Assembly: GCF_032773895.1 (NCBI RefSeq)
Contig: NZ_CP120416.1
Location: 3,935,001 to 3,999,000, forward strand
Length of the DNA: 64,000 nt
Reading direction: 5' to 3'
DNA from: Teredinibacter sp. KSP-S5-2
Lineage (GTDB): Bacteria > Pseudomonadota > Gammaproteobacteria > Pseudomonadales > Cellvibrionaceae
In this document: positions 53,067-62,335 of the stretch, piece by piece
How positions within the stretch are numbered: the stretch's first letter is position 1
Layout of the letters: each line of letters opens with the position of its first letter
Notes under the pieces: model-generated
Told to the model about the DNA's origin: nothing
Database searches by the model: none
The model's input: only the letters and a program-made list of their open reading frames with translations
Made by a program: the position numbers and the translations under genes

Positions 53067-54572
53067 TCAGGAAGCCAGCTCTTCCGCGACTATCACCGCT
53101 TCTTGCTTTCGCTGTTTTCTTCTTCCAATTAACAGGCCTACCGCAGCCAGGAAACAGCTCAGGAAAATAGTGCTGACGATTAAGATATCGCGCCACTGCC
53201 TGCCGGTAATGCCATTGAGGAAGTTCCATTTATGTAAAACGGAAAACGACCAGGATTCCATTCGGTCCACGTTTCGTGACTGATCCACCAGGACACCAGT
53301 CACAGGGTCAACAAATACCCGAGTACCGAACTCATCCCCATACTGCACCATCCACACAGGTAAGCGCTTGTTGCGAAAATCATACTCAGGGCCAAAACGG
53401 GTCACTATCTGCACATGCTCAATTTGTTCACTGGTGTATCCGGTGTAACCGTTTGCCAGCCATTGCACTTGCTCTTTATCGGACGTAGCAACGGGATTCC
53501 CCGAATAAAAATCCAAATACCGGGAACCACTTTCCGACGGCCGCCCCTGGTACTTTTCTACACGACTGACTTGCCCTTTATCCTGATTGGCATAACTTAA
53601 TCGCAATAACGTCTGGCTCTCCGCTCCAGGCACTAACGAAATACTATTCAGCGGTTGATTCGCATATTCGGAAAAATAATTTTCGTTCGGGAATGAACCA
53701 AAACGTTTTAGTTCCGCTAAATGGCTCAAGCGTATACCGCTAACATTGTCTGCATATTCGGCTTTGAGTAGATGATAAAAACCACTTGCCGACCAACCCA
53801 ATAAAGGTAGCCAGAGCACATAGGCAATAATCCGATGCCAGCGACGTTTTGTGTCTTTTATTTTTCGATGGGGAATGGCAAGAATCAAGGCCATACCCAT
53901 GACACACATGGCGATTAATGACAACATAAATAGCCCGACAAGCAGGACGCGACCAAAGCCCCACACATCTAACCAACTCCACGTATGCAATGCACGAAAC
54001 ACCGTTTGGATTTTAGTTTTTACTCCATTGGTTAACCCGGCAAGCGCGTTGGTTTCGGTATACACAAACGCAACCAGATTCCCCTGCTCAGGAAAAGATA
54101 CCCGATAAACCGGTAACAAACGATTTACCGGCGGATACTCATTGGAAAACTCCGTAATAAACTGAATTTCACCAATATCCGTTTGCGGGTGCCCAGTGTA
54201 ATAACTGGCCAACCATGCCGCATGCTGTACATCGAAATTTTTCGGCATGACATTGCCATCAAATGAAAAATAATTACGCGCAGCATACTTACTTTGTGTT
54301 GCCTGAATCACTGCGCCGTTTTCACTGGCCAGCACTTTAACCACCACCGATTTTGGAAAGGTTGCCAATGCATCCTGTAGCGGTTGTTTTATATTCGTGG
54401 CTTGTTCCACAGAAAGCCCAAACTTTGGTGGATAAAACTTTACCGCTTTAGGCCCGGTCCAGGTCATAAGTGGATGCAAGGCACCGGAAAGCGCCCAAAT
54501 AAACAAGCAAGCACCAGCAAACCATTTAAGTTTGTTATGCCATTGCATTGAGGGTTTGGCTAATTTTTTCAT
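53067..54572 (-). CDS. PepSY-associated transmembrane protein (iron-reductase-like)
   Basis: A 501-residue membrane protein with helices at about 11-31 (FAGACLFIWALSGALHPL), 205-232, 250-270 and about 465-485, and PepSY-like periplasmic segments in between (TDIGEIQFITEFSNEYPPVN, then repeated YTGYTSEQIEHVQIVTRFG). Such proteins are often encoded next to TonB-dependent siderophore receptors and are proposed to reduce ferric siderophores in the periplasm. Here it lies 15 bases downstream of a receptor gene, which fits. An Arg/Lys-rich cytoplasmic tail ends the protein. The exact function is inferred. Confidence 0.82.
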   Translation of the reverse strand: MKKLAKPSMQWHNKLKWFAGACLFIWALSGALHPLMTWTGPKAVKFYPPKFGLSVEQATNIKQPLQDALATFPKSVVVKVLASENGAVIQATQSKYAARNYFSFDGNVMPKNFDVQHAAWLASYYTGHPQTDIGEIQFITEFSNEYPPVNRLLPVYRVSFPEQGNLVAFVYTETNALAGLTNGVKTKIQTVFRALHTWSWLDVWGFGRVLLVGLFMLSLIAMCVMGMALILAIPHRKIKDTKRRWHRIIAYVLWLPLLGWSASGFYHLLKAEYADNVSGIRLSHLAELKRFGSFPNENYFSEYANQPLNSISLVPGAESQTLLRLSYANQDKGQVSRVEKYQGRPSESGSRYLDFYSGNPVATSDKEQVQWLANGYTGYTSEQIEHVQIVTRFGPEYDFRNKRLPVWMVQYGDEFGTRVFVDPVTGVLVDQSRNVDRMESWSFSVLHKWNFLNGITGRQWRDILIVSTIFLSCFLAAVGLLIGRRKQRKQEAVIVAEELAS

Positions 54573-54587
54573 TGCTCTACTCTCACA

Positions 54588-56717
54588 TTAAAAGGCGGCT
54601 TTCAAACTTAAATACGCCGTTCTCGGTAAACCCGGACGATAATCAATATCAGAGCTTGTTACCTGGTTCTGAGTGTAAGTAGAGTACAACTCATCACTCA
54701 GATTCATCACACGCAGCTGCAGGCTGATAGCATCCGTCATTTTGTATTGCGCACGCAGGTTATACAGCGTATGCCCTTCATACGTGTTTTGATTGGTTTC
54801 GTCGGTGAAATAGTCACCCATATATTCGGTTTCCAATTCAAAACTGAGTGCGTCCAGCGGCGAATAATTAATGCTAAAGCTCCCCATCTGTCTGGGCGCT
54901 TTACCAATCTGGTTCCCGGCAAAATCCCGTGTTTCAACCACAGGGGGAATGCACGCAGGCGGATAGCAGGCATAAATATATTGATATTCCTTGTACTCCT
55001 GCTCGCGATAGGTCCAGGCAAAGTTAAAACCCAATTGTTCGGTGACTTGCCCGATGAGTGCAACCTCAACACCTTTATGTTTAGTCTCACCGGCGTTGGT
55101 CATTTTTCGGGTGCGATCTTCAACATAACTGACAATCGCATCTTGTTTATCCATTTCGTAATAGGCGATTTCATAATTCAGTTTTTCACTGATCACACCG
55201 CGTAAACCCAGCTCATAACTGTCCGCTGTCGTGGGTTTTAGTTTATCCGAATCCTGACTGCTGCCAGGGCGAAACAACGAACCCACACCCGGTGAGACAA
55301 AGGCATGGCGATAATTGACATAGCCCATATGATTTTTCGAAAACTGATAAATCAAACTCCATTTCGGGCTGAACTCGTTGTACGTAATGGTTTGCGATTC
55401 TGGTCGTTGATAGGAACGTTGTATTTCCGTATCCAGATTATCCTGATAATCCACCTCGAAATGATCGTAACGAGCGCCGATATTCATAATCCAATCCGAT
55501 CCCAAACGCCATTCACTGTGTATATAAGGGGAAACAGAAAACTGGTCAGCATCAAAATCGTAATTTAGCTCGCCGAGGGCATAATTTTCATAGTACTCCC
55601 GCGATTCTCCCTGCCCCAATTCGGGCAACATGGTAATTGCGTTTTCTTTATAGGATGACGGCGTAAAATCAGTATCGACACCGACAATAATTTGTCCACG
55701 CCCGGAGAAAATATTTTGCCGCTGCTTAAGCATGACGCCATAGGATTGAAATTGATAATCCCGAATATTCGGATCGTAAGTCACCATCCAACTGGGCATC
55801 ATCTTCATTTCATTATCGCGGTAGAAAAATGTCGAGGTGAACAACCCTTCGGAACCAATTACTCGATTGAGTTCGGACGAAAAACGCAGCGCCGCAACCT
55901 CTCGATAGCCAACATCACCATGAAAAATATTTTTGGTCGGATTATTTTTATAATCCTCTTCTTCCAGAGAAGAAATACCGCTCTGATCCACATCGGTATA
56001 GGACAGTACGCTTTTAATATCCCACTGTTTTCCCAGTTTGCCATCGTGACGAATACTGGCCGACGTTCGACTGTAATCGCCATACTCTCGATAACCGTCG
56101 TTATCGGTCACGTTGATATCCGCACGAATACCACTGTCACTGCTTAGGGGTGTACCACCGCCGACCAATAGACGTTTCCATCCGTACTCTCCCACTTCCA
56201 AGTCAACACGGCCGGATTTTTCTTCCGGCGGAGCCAGGGTAATCGCATTGATAATGCCACCAAACGCACCACTACCGTACAAAGCCGAGCCAGGGCCTTT
56301 TATTATTTCCAACTGGCCACTTTGCGGAATATTAATTTCGTACAGACCATTGTGGTTAAAAAAACCGGTTGGCCGAGTGGGCACGCCATCTTCCAGAAAC
56401 AGGTAATCCGGACCGGTTGAAATGGGTTGGCGAATAGAAGACATATGTCCTTCCCCCCCCAAATTATTGATGTGCACCCCGGCTACTCGATTCAGTATTT
56501 CGGCGGGATGAGAAGGCGCAATATTGGCGATTTCATCTTGCGAAAAAGCCGCGACAGATTCGGCAGTTTCTCGTTTTGATTTTTCTTCTCGCGTTCCGGT
56601 AACCACCATCTCTTCCAATATGTTCACCGGGGATATGGCAATCTGCATAGCTTCGTTAGCCACTGCCTGCACACTTAACAGGCACAGAGTGGCCGCTATT
56701 ATATTTTTATTATTCAT
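54588..56717 (-). CDS. TonB-dependent outer-membrane receptor
   Basis: A 709-residue receptor with signal peptide (cleaved after AVANEA), TonB box region (LEEMVVTGTREEK), plug domain at about 45-165 (AEILNRVAGVHINNLGGEG, SGQLEIIKGPGSALYGSGAFGG) and a 22-strand-type barrel ending LSLKAAF with a terminal Phe. A cysteine pair in an extracellular loop (CYPPACIPP) is unusual. Ferric siderophore is the likeliest ligand given the PepSY gene downstream; copper or other metals are possible. No clear Fur box was found by eye. The start is ATG 56717. Confidence 0.92.
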   Translation of the reverse strand: MNNKNIIAATLCLLSVQAVANEAMQIAISPVNILEEMVVTGTREEKSKRETAESVAAFSQDEIANIAPSHPAEILNRVAGVHINNLGGEGHMSSIRQPISTGPDYLFLEDGVPTRPTGFFNHNGLYEINIPQSGQLEIIKGPGSALYGSGAFGGIINAITLAPPEEKSGRVDLEVGEYGWKRLLVGGGTPLSSDSGIRADINVTDNDGYREYGDYSRTSASIRHDGKLGKQWDIKSVLSYTDVDQSGISSLEEEDYKNNPTKNIFHGDVGYREVAALRFSSELNRVIGSEGLFTSTFFYRDNEMKMMPSWMVTYDPNIRDYQFQSYGVMLKQRQNIFSGRGQIIVGVDTDFTPSSYKENAITMLPELGQGESREYYENYALGELNYDFDADQFSVSPYIHSEWRLGSDWIMNIGARYDHFEVDYQDNLDTEIQRSYQRPESQTITYNEFSPKWSLIYQFSKNHMGYVNYRHAFVSPGVGSLFRPGSSQDSDKLKPTTADSYELGLRGVISEKLNYEIAYYEMDKQDAIVSYVEDRTRKMTNAGETKHKGVEVALIGQVTEQLGFNFAWTYREQEYKEYQYIYACYPPACIPPVVETRDFAGNQIGKAPRQMGSFSINYSPLDALSFELETEYMGDYFTDETNQNTYEGHTLYNLRAQYKMTDAISLQLRVMNLSDELYSTYTQNQVTSSDIDYRPGLPRTAYLSLKAAF

Positions 56718-57104
56718 TTAGCATCTCCTGATATTCAGGAGCGCAACATTAACGAAAGGCGAAAAGGGTCAAAAGTGACAAATTGTCGCACCAAACAAAC
56801 GTTTTTCCATACACGCCAACGAAGCTCTTATAAATGCTGCCAGTAAATAAGAGAATATGGGAAGCGCATTGACAGAAAAAACACAAAAAATATCAGCCGA
56901 CAAATAACCATAAAGAAAAAATGGGAATTTAAAGAATTAGTTATTAATAAAGAGTTATCTATGCCGTTTCATTTATACCTGCTACATTTTAGGTATAACA
57001 GACACCAACAAGCCCTTATAGACCCTAGGCATGCCAGAATAAAACCTTTAGTATTTTGCGTCTTTGCACTCCCACTCCACCTGCCCACAGTACCAAGGAC
57101 TTAA
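56718..57104. other. Divergent intergenic region with a dyad
   Basis: About 390 bases with no recognised gene. tatacct (56974-56980) and aggtata (56991-56997) form a 7+10+7 dyad about 110 bases ahead of the HDAC gene, a candidate operator. AT-rich DNA lies between 56870 and 56950. Confidence 0.4.
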
Positions 57105-58037
57105 ATGACTGCCTTTTTGATTAGCCATGAAGATTGTCTTAAGCACGTAATGCCCGACGGACATCCTGAGTGCCCGGAGCGCATTAGTGCCATTTCCAAT
57201 CAACTGGTCAGTACCGGTCTGGATTTTTGTCTTATTCATAAAGAAGCGGTGGAAGCTTCCCGAAACCATTTGCAGTTAGTTCACTCACCTCAATATCTTG
57301 ATCGCGTAGAATTTTATGCCCCAAAAGAGGGAGAAGAGCTCGTCAACTTTGATGAAGATATCTGGCTCGGGCCCTACACGCTGCGCGCGGCAAAGCTGGC
57401 AGCAGGTGCCGTGGTGCAAGGTGTGGATTATGTGATGCGCAACGAAACTGACACGGTATTTTGTAATGTTCGTCCACCCGGACATCACGCAGAACATAAT
57501 CGCGCAATGGGATTTTGTTTATATAATAATGCCGCTGTCGGTGCCGCCTATGCGCTCCATCATTATCGACTTAAACGCGTCGCTATAGTGGACTTTGATG
57601 TTCACCACGGCAATGGAACGCAGGATATTTTTCTTGATGAAAATCGGGTGCTGTATTTCTCCAGCTTCCAATACCCTTTTTACCCGAATACAGAAATAAA
57701 CCCCGGCAAACAAAATATTGTTAACGCGCCTTTGCCTGCAACCTGCGAAAGCGAACAATTTCGTGAAGTAATATTACAAAAGTGTATCCCTGCACTAAAA
57801 GAGTTCGCGCCGGAGTTATTAATTATTTCTGCCGGGTTTGACGCCCACGTTCTGGATGACATGTCTTCCATTTGTTTAATGGATAATGACTATTTATGGG
57901 TAAGCGAACAACTGCGAGAATTTGTTGACAGCAGTGAAGAATGTCAGGGTATTGTTTCAGTACTGGAGGGTGGATACGACCTGGGCTCTCTATCTCGATC
58001 AGCCTGCGCACACATTAAAGCTCTGGCGAAGCTATAA
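57105..58037 (+). CDS. Histone deacetylase-family protein (AcuC/HDAH-like)
   Basis: A 310-residue zinc-dependent deacetylase of the class II-type fold. Motifs: HPECPERISAI near the start, RPPGHHAEHNRAMGFCLYNN (catalytic His pair), IVDFDVHHGNGTQDIF (zinc-binding Asp/His), SAGFDAHVLDD, and the terminal VLEGGYDL with the transition-state Tyr. Bacterial members remove acetyl groups from small molecules (polyamines, acetoin-pathway proteins) or proteins. A good ORF without operon partners. The substrate is not told by the sequence. Confidence 0.93.
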   Translation: MTAFLISHEDCLKHVMPDGHPECPERISAISNQLVSTGLDFCLIHKEAVEASRNHLQLVHSPQYLDRVEFYAPKEGEELVNFDEDIWLGPYTLRAAKLAAGAVVQGVDYVMRNETDTVFCNVRPPGHHAEHNRAMGFCLYNNAAVGAAYALHHYRLKRVAIVDFDVHHGNGTQDIFLDENRVLYFSSFQYPFYPNTEINPGKQNIVNAPLPATCESEQFREVILQKCIPALKEFAPELLIISAGFDAHVLDDMSSICLMDNDYLWVSEQLREFVDSSEECQGIVSVLEGGYDLGSLSRSACAHIKALAKL

Positions 58038-58438
58038 GCTCATCCTTTTTCATCGTTTGCATACATTAATCTTAATAATAAATCATACGTATTTATTAAC
58101 ACTTTTACCCACCTGCAACTCATACCGGTAAGAAACAAGTACTAATAGAGTTGAAAGATATGTCACAGAAGTAGAAATCCTGGCCAAAATTTACAGAGTT
58201 TTGATCTATTTTCTTGCAATTAAAAAAAAAAACGGCAAAACTCCACTGCGTAAATTAAGTCGATAGTGATAAAAATAACAACCTAAGACTTAAGAATTAT
58301 AAAAATAATAAATACGTGATTCATTCACGCGCTCACAAGGCAAAACAAAACTCTTAGCAGCAAACAAAAAACACCTGGTTGCCAGCCTTGCTTGCAAGTT
58401 GGCCACAAATAATAAAATCAATACTGCGAGGAAAAATT
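58038..58438. other. AT-rich upstream region of chitinase 2
   Basis: No gene recognised across 400 bases. gcca...cttgc-tt-gcaag...tggc (58381-58403) can fold into an imperfect hairpin about 35 bases before the chitinase start. Leader function unknown. Confidence 0.4.
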
Positions 58439-59989
58439 ATGAATAAAACGGCAGTTGCGCTATTAGCCGCACTCAGTTGTGGTTCAGTAGTAAGTCATGT
58501 ACATGCAGTGGATTGTAGTGGTTTACCCGTATGGGATAACAGCACTGCGTACTCCGGCGGGACGCAAGTTCAACACAATATGAATGCATACACCAATAAT
58601 TGGTGGAGCCAAGGTGCAGACCCTGAAACGCATTCAGGCCCCTGGCAAGAGTGGACAAACAACGGCGCATGTGACGGTTCTTCCTCGTCCAGCTCCAGCA
58701 GTAGCTCTTCATCCAGCAGTTCAAGCTCATCATCCAGTTCATCCAGCAGTTCCAGTTCCTCATCAAGTAGCTCAAGCTCTTCGTCCAGCTCTTCCAGTGG
58801 TGGCGCAAGCTGTGACAGCTATGTTGCTGGTGCATCTTATGCTTATGGCGATGTTGTAGCCAATGCAGGCGGTTACTACCGATGTGACGTAGCAGGCTGG
58901 TGCTCTTCTGGTAATTCAGCCTATGAACCTGGTGTCGGTTGGGCGAATCAATATGCTTGGTCAGCTGTTACCGCAGACCAATGTACTGGAGGCACTTCTT
59001 CCAGCTCAAGCTCGTCGTCCAGCTCAAGCAGCTCTTCATCCAGCAGCTCAAGCTCGTCTTCCAGCTCCAGCTCATCCAGTAGCTCGTCTTCAAGCTCTTC
59101 CAGTTCCAGCGGTGGTGCGCCTTATGTAGTAGGTTACATGCCTTCCTGGTCTGGCGATGTAAACAGCATCCAATACAGTAAGTTAACGCACATTAATTAC
59201 TCATTTTTGTTGCCTAACTCTGACGGTAGCCTGCAAGCAATTGACGGCGCATCTAAATTACAAAGCCTTGTTTCACTGGCCCATGCAAACGGCGTGAAAG
59301 TATCCATCGCTGTGGGTGGCTGGAACAACGGTAATGACAGTGCGTTCGAAGTGTTAGCAGCTAACCCAACAACTCGTACAAACTTCGTTAACAACTTGAT
59401 GGCTTTCGTCAATCAGTACAACCTTGACGGTGTGGATATGGATTGGGAATACCCAGATCCCGGCACATCTGCTGACAACTATGCATTGATGATGAATGAG
59501 TTGGCGACCGCTCTTCACGCTCAAGGTAAAATCCTTACTGCGGCAGTTGTTGCTTTGGGTTATACCGGTGACGGTATCAAAAACGAAGTATTCGCAGACA
59601 TCGACTTCTTGAACATCATGGCCTACGACGGCGGTAACGGTGCAACTCACTCACCATACTCCTACGCAGTAGACTCATTAAACTATTGGTTAGGTCGCGG
59701 CTTACCAGCTGCAAAAGCAGTGGTTGGTGTGCCTTACTACGCACGTCCAAGCTGGTCGGCATACAGCAGCAAAGTTGCTCAAACCACACTTAATGCATGT
59801 CGCGACACTGATGGTTCAGATTACTGGAACGGTATCCCAACTATTCGTCAAAAAGCACAGCTAGCCAGAACACAGGCGGGCGGCATTATGACTTGGGAAC
59901 TGTCTCAAGATGTAACTGGCGAGATGTCTCTATTAACTGCAATGTATGAAGCGGTTAACGGCTTAACACAAACGCCAGTGTGTCAGTAA
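58439..59989 (+). CDS. GH18 chitinase, ChiD/ChiC-like, with two binding modules and polyserine linkers
   Basis: A 516-residue secreted chitinase from ATG 58439, which has a gagg ribosome site 7 bases upstream; the longer frame from 58379 has no such support. Order: signal peptide (ending VSHVHA), CBM5/12-like module (NNWWSQGADPETHSGPWQEW) at about 23-78, polyserine, the second Cys module (YYRCDVAGWCSSGNSAYEPG), polyserine, GH18 barrel from about 228. Catalytic motif DGVDMDWEYP has Glu337 as acid/base. The barrel is compact and lacks the alpha+beta insertion of ChiA-type enzymes. It is 292 bases ahead of a third chitinase with the same module order. Confidence 0.95.
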   Translation: MNKTAVALLAALSCGSVVSHVHAVDCSGLPVWDNSTAYSGGTQVQHNMNAYTNNWWSQGADPETHSGPWQEWTNNGACDGSSSSSSSSSSSSSSSSSSSSSSSSSSSSSSSSSSSSSSSSGGASCDSYVAGASYAYGDVVANAGGYYRCDVAGWCSSGNSAYEPGVGWANQYAWSAVTADQCTGGTSSSSSSSSSSSSSSSSSSSSSSSSSSSSSSSSSSSSSSGGAPYVVGYMPSWSGDVNSIQYSKLTHINYSFLLPNSDGSLQAIDGASKLQSLVSLAHANGVKVSIAVGGWNNGNDSAFEVLAANPTTRTNFVNNLMAFVNQYNLDGVDMDWEYPDPGTSADNYALMMNELATALHAQGKILTAAVVALGYTGDGIKNEVFADIDFLNIMAYDGGNGATHSPYSYAVDSLNYWLGRGLPAAKAVVGVPYYARPSWSAYSSKVAQTTLNACRDTDGSDYWNGIPTIRQKAQLARTQAGGIMTWELSQDVTGEMSLLTAMYEAVNGLTQTPVCQ

Positions 59990-60018
59990 AAGGTTTCACT
60001 CCCTAAGCTCCATTGACT

Positions 60019-60054
60019 AGGCGCCCGTTATGAAAATAATCGGCGCCTTTTTTA
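60019..60054 (+). terminator. Intrinsic terminator after chitinase 2
   Basis: aggcgcc / ggcgcct stem with 16-base loop followed by seven T. It separates the tandem chitinase genes into two transcripts. Confidence 0.88.
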
Positions 60055-60281
60055 TAGTTTGTTGTACCGCAAAATGTGTATTTAAAAGCTGACTTATTAT
60101 CAGACTGGTGCTAGTTTGGTAACAATCTGATTAAAAATAACAATAAAAGTCAGATGTTTTTATCAAAGTTAAGGCGGTTGGAATTTTGCCGTATCCCCTC
60201 CTTATGTAGTCTTTACCCCGCTTCAGGTCTGACTGAAGTCCCAATAAAAACACAATAATAAATTTAATAAAGGTGATTACT

Positions 60282-61943
60282 ATGTTGAAAAAAGCAGTTG
60301 CAGTCGCATCGCTTTCCGCAGCAAGCCTGTTCGCGTCACAGAGCTTCGCCGCGATGGATTGCAGTAATATCCAGGTGTGGAACAGCAGCACAGCCTATAA
60401 CGGCGGTGCGCAGGTTCAACAAAACCTCAAAGTGTATTCCGCTTCCTGGTGGACCCAGGGTGCAGACCCGGAAACCCATTCAGGCTCATGGCAGGAATGG
60501 AAATTTGTCGACGATTGTACGGGCTCTTCATCGTCTAGCTCGTCATCTTCATCCAGCAGTTCTTCCAGCTCTAGCAGTAGCTCTTCATCCAGCAGCAGCT
60601 CCAGCTCAAGCAGCTCATCTTCATCCAGCAGCTCTTCTTCCAGCTCTTCAGGTGGCAGCTGTCCGAATGCATTTGATATAAACGGTCAATACAACACTGG
60701 CGACCAGGCATCGAATGTTGGACGCATCTGGCAATGCCTTGTTGGCGGCTGGTGTTCATCCGGTAACTCCGCATATGTGCCAGGGGTTGGCTGGGCACAC
60801 ACCTATGCTTGGGAAGATGTTGGACCATGCACTACCAGCTCCAGCTCATCCAGCAGCAGCTCCAGTAGCTCTAGCTCAAGTAGTTCATCAAGCAGTAGCT
60901 CCAGCAGTTCATCATCCAGCAGTTCATCTTCTGGTGGCGGATTACCTTCTCGCATCTTGAATGGCTACCTCCATGCAAGCTTCACCAATGGGGCAGGTTA
61001 CATTCGTCCAAGTGATGTTTCGCCAGCCTTCAACATTATTAACATCTCGTTTGCGGAACCCACTTCACCTACCAGTGGTGTTATGGAGTTTGCACCAGAT
61101 GCTGCATTTACTACCGATGCACAATTCAAAGCGGATGTAAAAACAGCTCAGGCTCGCGGACAAAAAGTTCTGATCTCTATTGGTGGTGCAAACGGTCAGG
61201 TTCGTTTGGAAACTGCAGGTGCGAGAGATGCGTTTGTTAGCACTATGACTGCAATCATCAACGAATACGGTTTTGACGGTTTGGATATCGACTTCGAAGG
61301 TCACTCGCTATCTCTTGACCCAGGTGACAGCGATTTCCGTAATCCAACCACACCTGTGATTGTGAATTTAATCGATGCAACTCGACAAATTCTCACAAAC
61401 TGTGGTGCAGACTGTATGTTGACCATGGCTCCTGAAACTTTCTTCGTGCAAATGGGTTACAGCTTCTACGGCGGTATTGCAACTGCGGCAGACCCACGTA
61501 CAGGTGCCTATCTTCCAGTGATTCACGCGCTAAGAGACAGATTGAGTTTCTTACAAGTTCAGAACTACAACTCTGGACCAATCACCGGTTTGGATGATCA
61601 GTACCACACCATGGGCGGTGCAGATTTCCACGTAGCCATGATCGATATGCTACTTAAAGGCTTCCCAATTATGGGCGATCCTAACCACTTCTTCCCTGCA
61701 CTTGACCCTAGCCAAGTACTAATTGGCGTACCTGCCAATGTAAACGCGGGTGGTGGTTTCGTGGATAACGGTGGCTTGCAGCAAGCCTGGACGTGCTTAA
61801 CCAAAGGTACTTCCTGCCCTGCTTACAACCCAGGCCGAACTTACCCAACACTTCGCGGGTTTATGACTTGGTCTGTAAACTGGGATGCATTTAATAACTT
61901 TGTTTTCTCAGAAGGTATGCGTACCCATATTGATGCCAATTAA
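60282..61943 (+). CDS. GH18 chitinase with two binding modules and polyserine linkers
   Basis: A 553-residue chitinase from ATG 60282, where aaaggtg lies at proper distance. An in-frame GTG at 60273 is part of that ribosome site and can be dismissed. Order: signal peptide (ending QSFAA), CBM5/12-like module (ASWWTQGADPETHSGSWQEW), polyserine, the Cys module (CLVGGWCSSGNSAYVPGVGW), polyserine, GH18. Catalytic motif DGLDIDFEG has Glu339. The barrel lacks the Trp after Asp found in the other two, placing it in a different GH18 subgroup (Streptomyces/Bacillus ChiD or endo-type branch). Its N-terminal module is close to that of chitinase 2, implying module exchange by duplication. Terminated by a strong hairpin. 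Confidence 0.95.
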   Translation: MLKKAVAVASLSAASLFASQSFAAMDCSNIQVWNSSTAYNGGAQVQQNLKVYSASWWTQGADPETHSGSWQEWKFVDDCTGSSSSSSSSSSSSSSSSSSSSSSSSSSSSSSSSSSSSSSSSSSGGSCPNAFDINGQYNTGDQASNVGRIWQCLVGGWCSSGNSAYVPGVGWAHTYAWEDVGPCTTSSSSSSSSSSSSSSSSSSSSSSSSSSSSSSSSGGGLPSRILNGYLHASFTNGAGYIRPSDVSPAFNIINISFAEPTSPTSGVMEFAPDAAFTTDAQFKADVKTAQARGQKVLISIGGANGQVRLETAGARDAFVSTMTAIINEYGFDGLDIDFEGHSLSLDPGDSDFRNPTTPVIVNLIDATRQILTNCGADCMLTMAPETFFVQMGYSFYGGIATAADPRTGAYLPVIHALRDRLSFLQVQNYNSGPITGLDDQYHTMGGADFHVAMIDMLLKGFPIMGDPNHFFPALDPSQVLIGVPANVNAGGGFVDNGGLQQAWTCLTKGTSCPAYNPGRTYPTLRGFMTWSVNWDAFNNFVFSEGMRTHIDAN

Positions 61944-61962
61944 TAGGTATTCAGTTGATGTT

Positions 61963-61989
61963 AAAAAGCCGGGATTTTCCCGGCTTTTT
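61963..61989 (+). terminator. Intrinsic terminator after chitinase 3
   Basis: An 11-bp stem (aaaaagccggg / cccggcttttt) with a 5-base loop, followed by a T-run. Strong terminator form. Confidence 0.92.
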
Positions 61990-62335
61990 TGTATGAAGAC
62001 GAGTGGTTATTGGAACTAAAATCTAAACTTATTCGGTAAGGCACTTTAGGATTGTTATGAAACACGCTGTAAACACATCCCTGTGAGCTCTTTGTCGGCG
62101 TCCTGCCTCCAAAGGTTTCAAAACAATCCAAAAGCACCAACCATTTTTATAACCCGCGCAAAACGACAAAACTATTTTGAACACTACTGACGTCCATTAT
62201 GATCAGATCATCAGAAAGTATTCTGAGCTAACTTTTTATATGTTTTTTAAAAACTGAATCAAGCGTTATATTCGATAGACAATCAACATCTATTAATAAA
62301 TAGTTCTAAACCGTAATACTTCACCAAACCTTCTT
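61990..62335. other. Intergenic region between convergent genes
   Basis: About 350 bases, AT-rich, no gene, RNA fold or repeat recognised. Confidence 0.5.

Noticed and set aside
58473-59129. Ala/Pro/His-rich and Trp/Met-rich open frames over chitinase 2
   Set aside because: Alternative readings of the polyserine codons; composition follows from the repeat, no ribosome sites.
58680-60940. Repetitive DNA that looks like a minisatellite or CRISPR-like array
   Set aside because: No spacer-repeat regularity; the repeats encode in-frame polyserine linkers of two chitinases.
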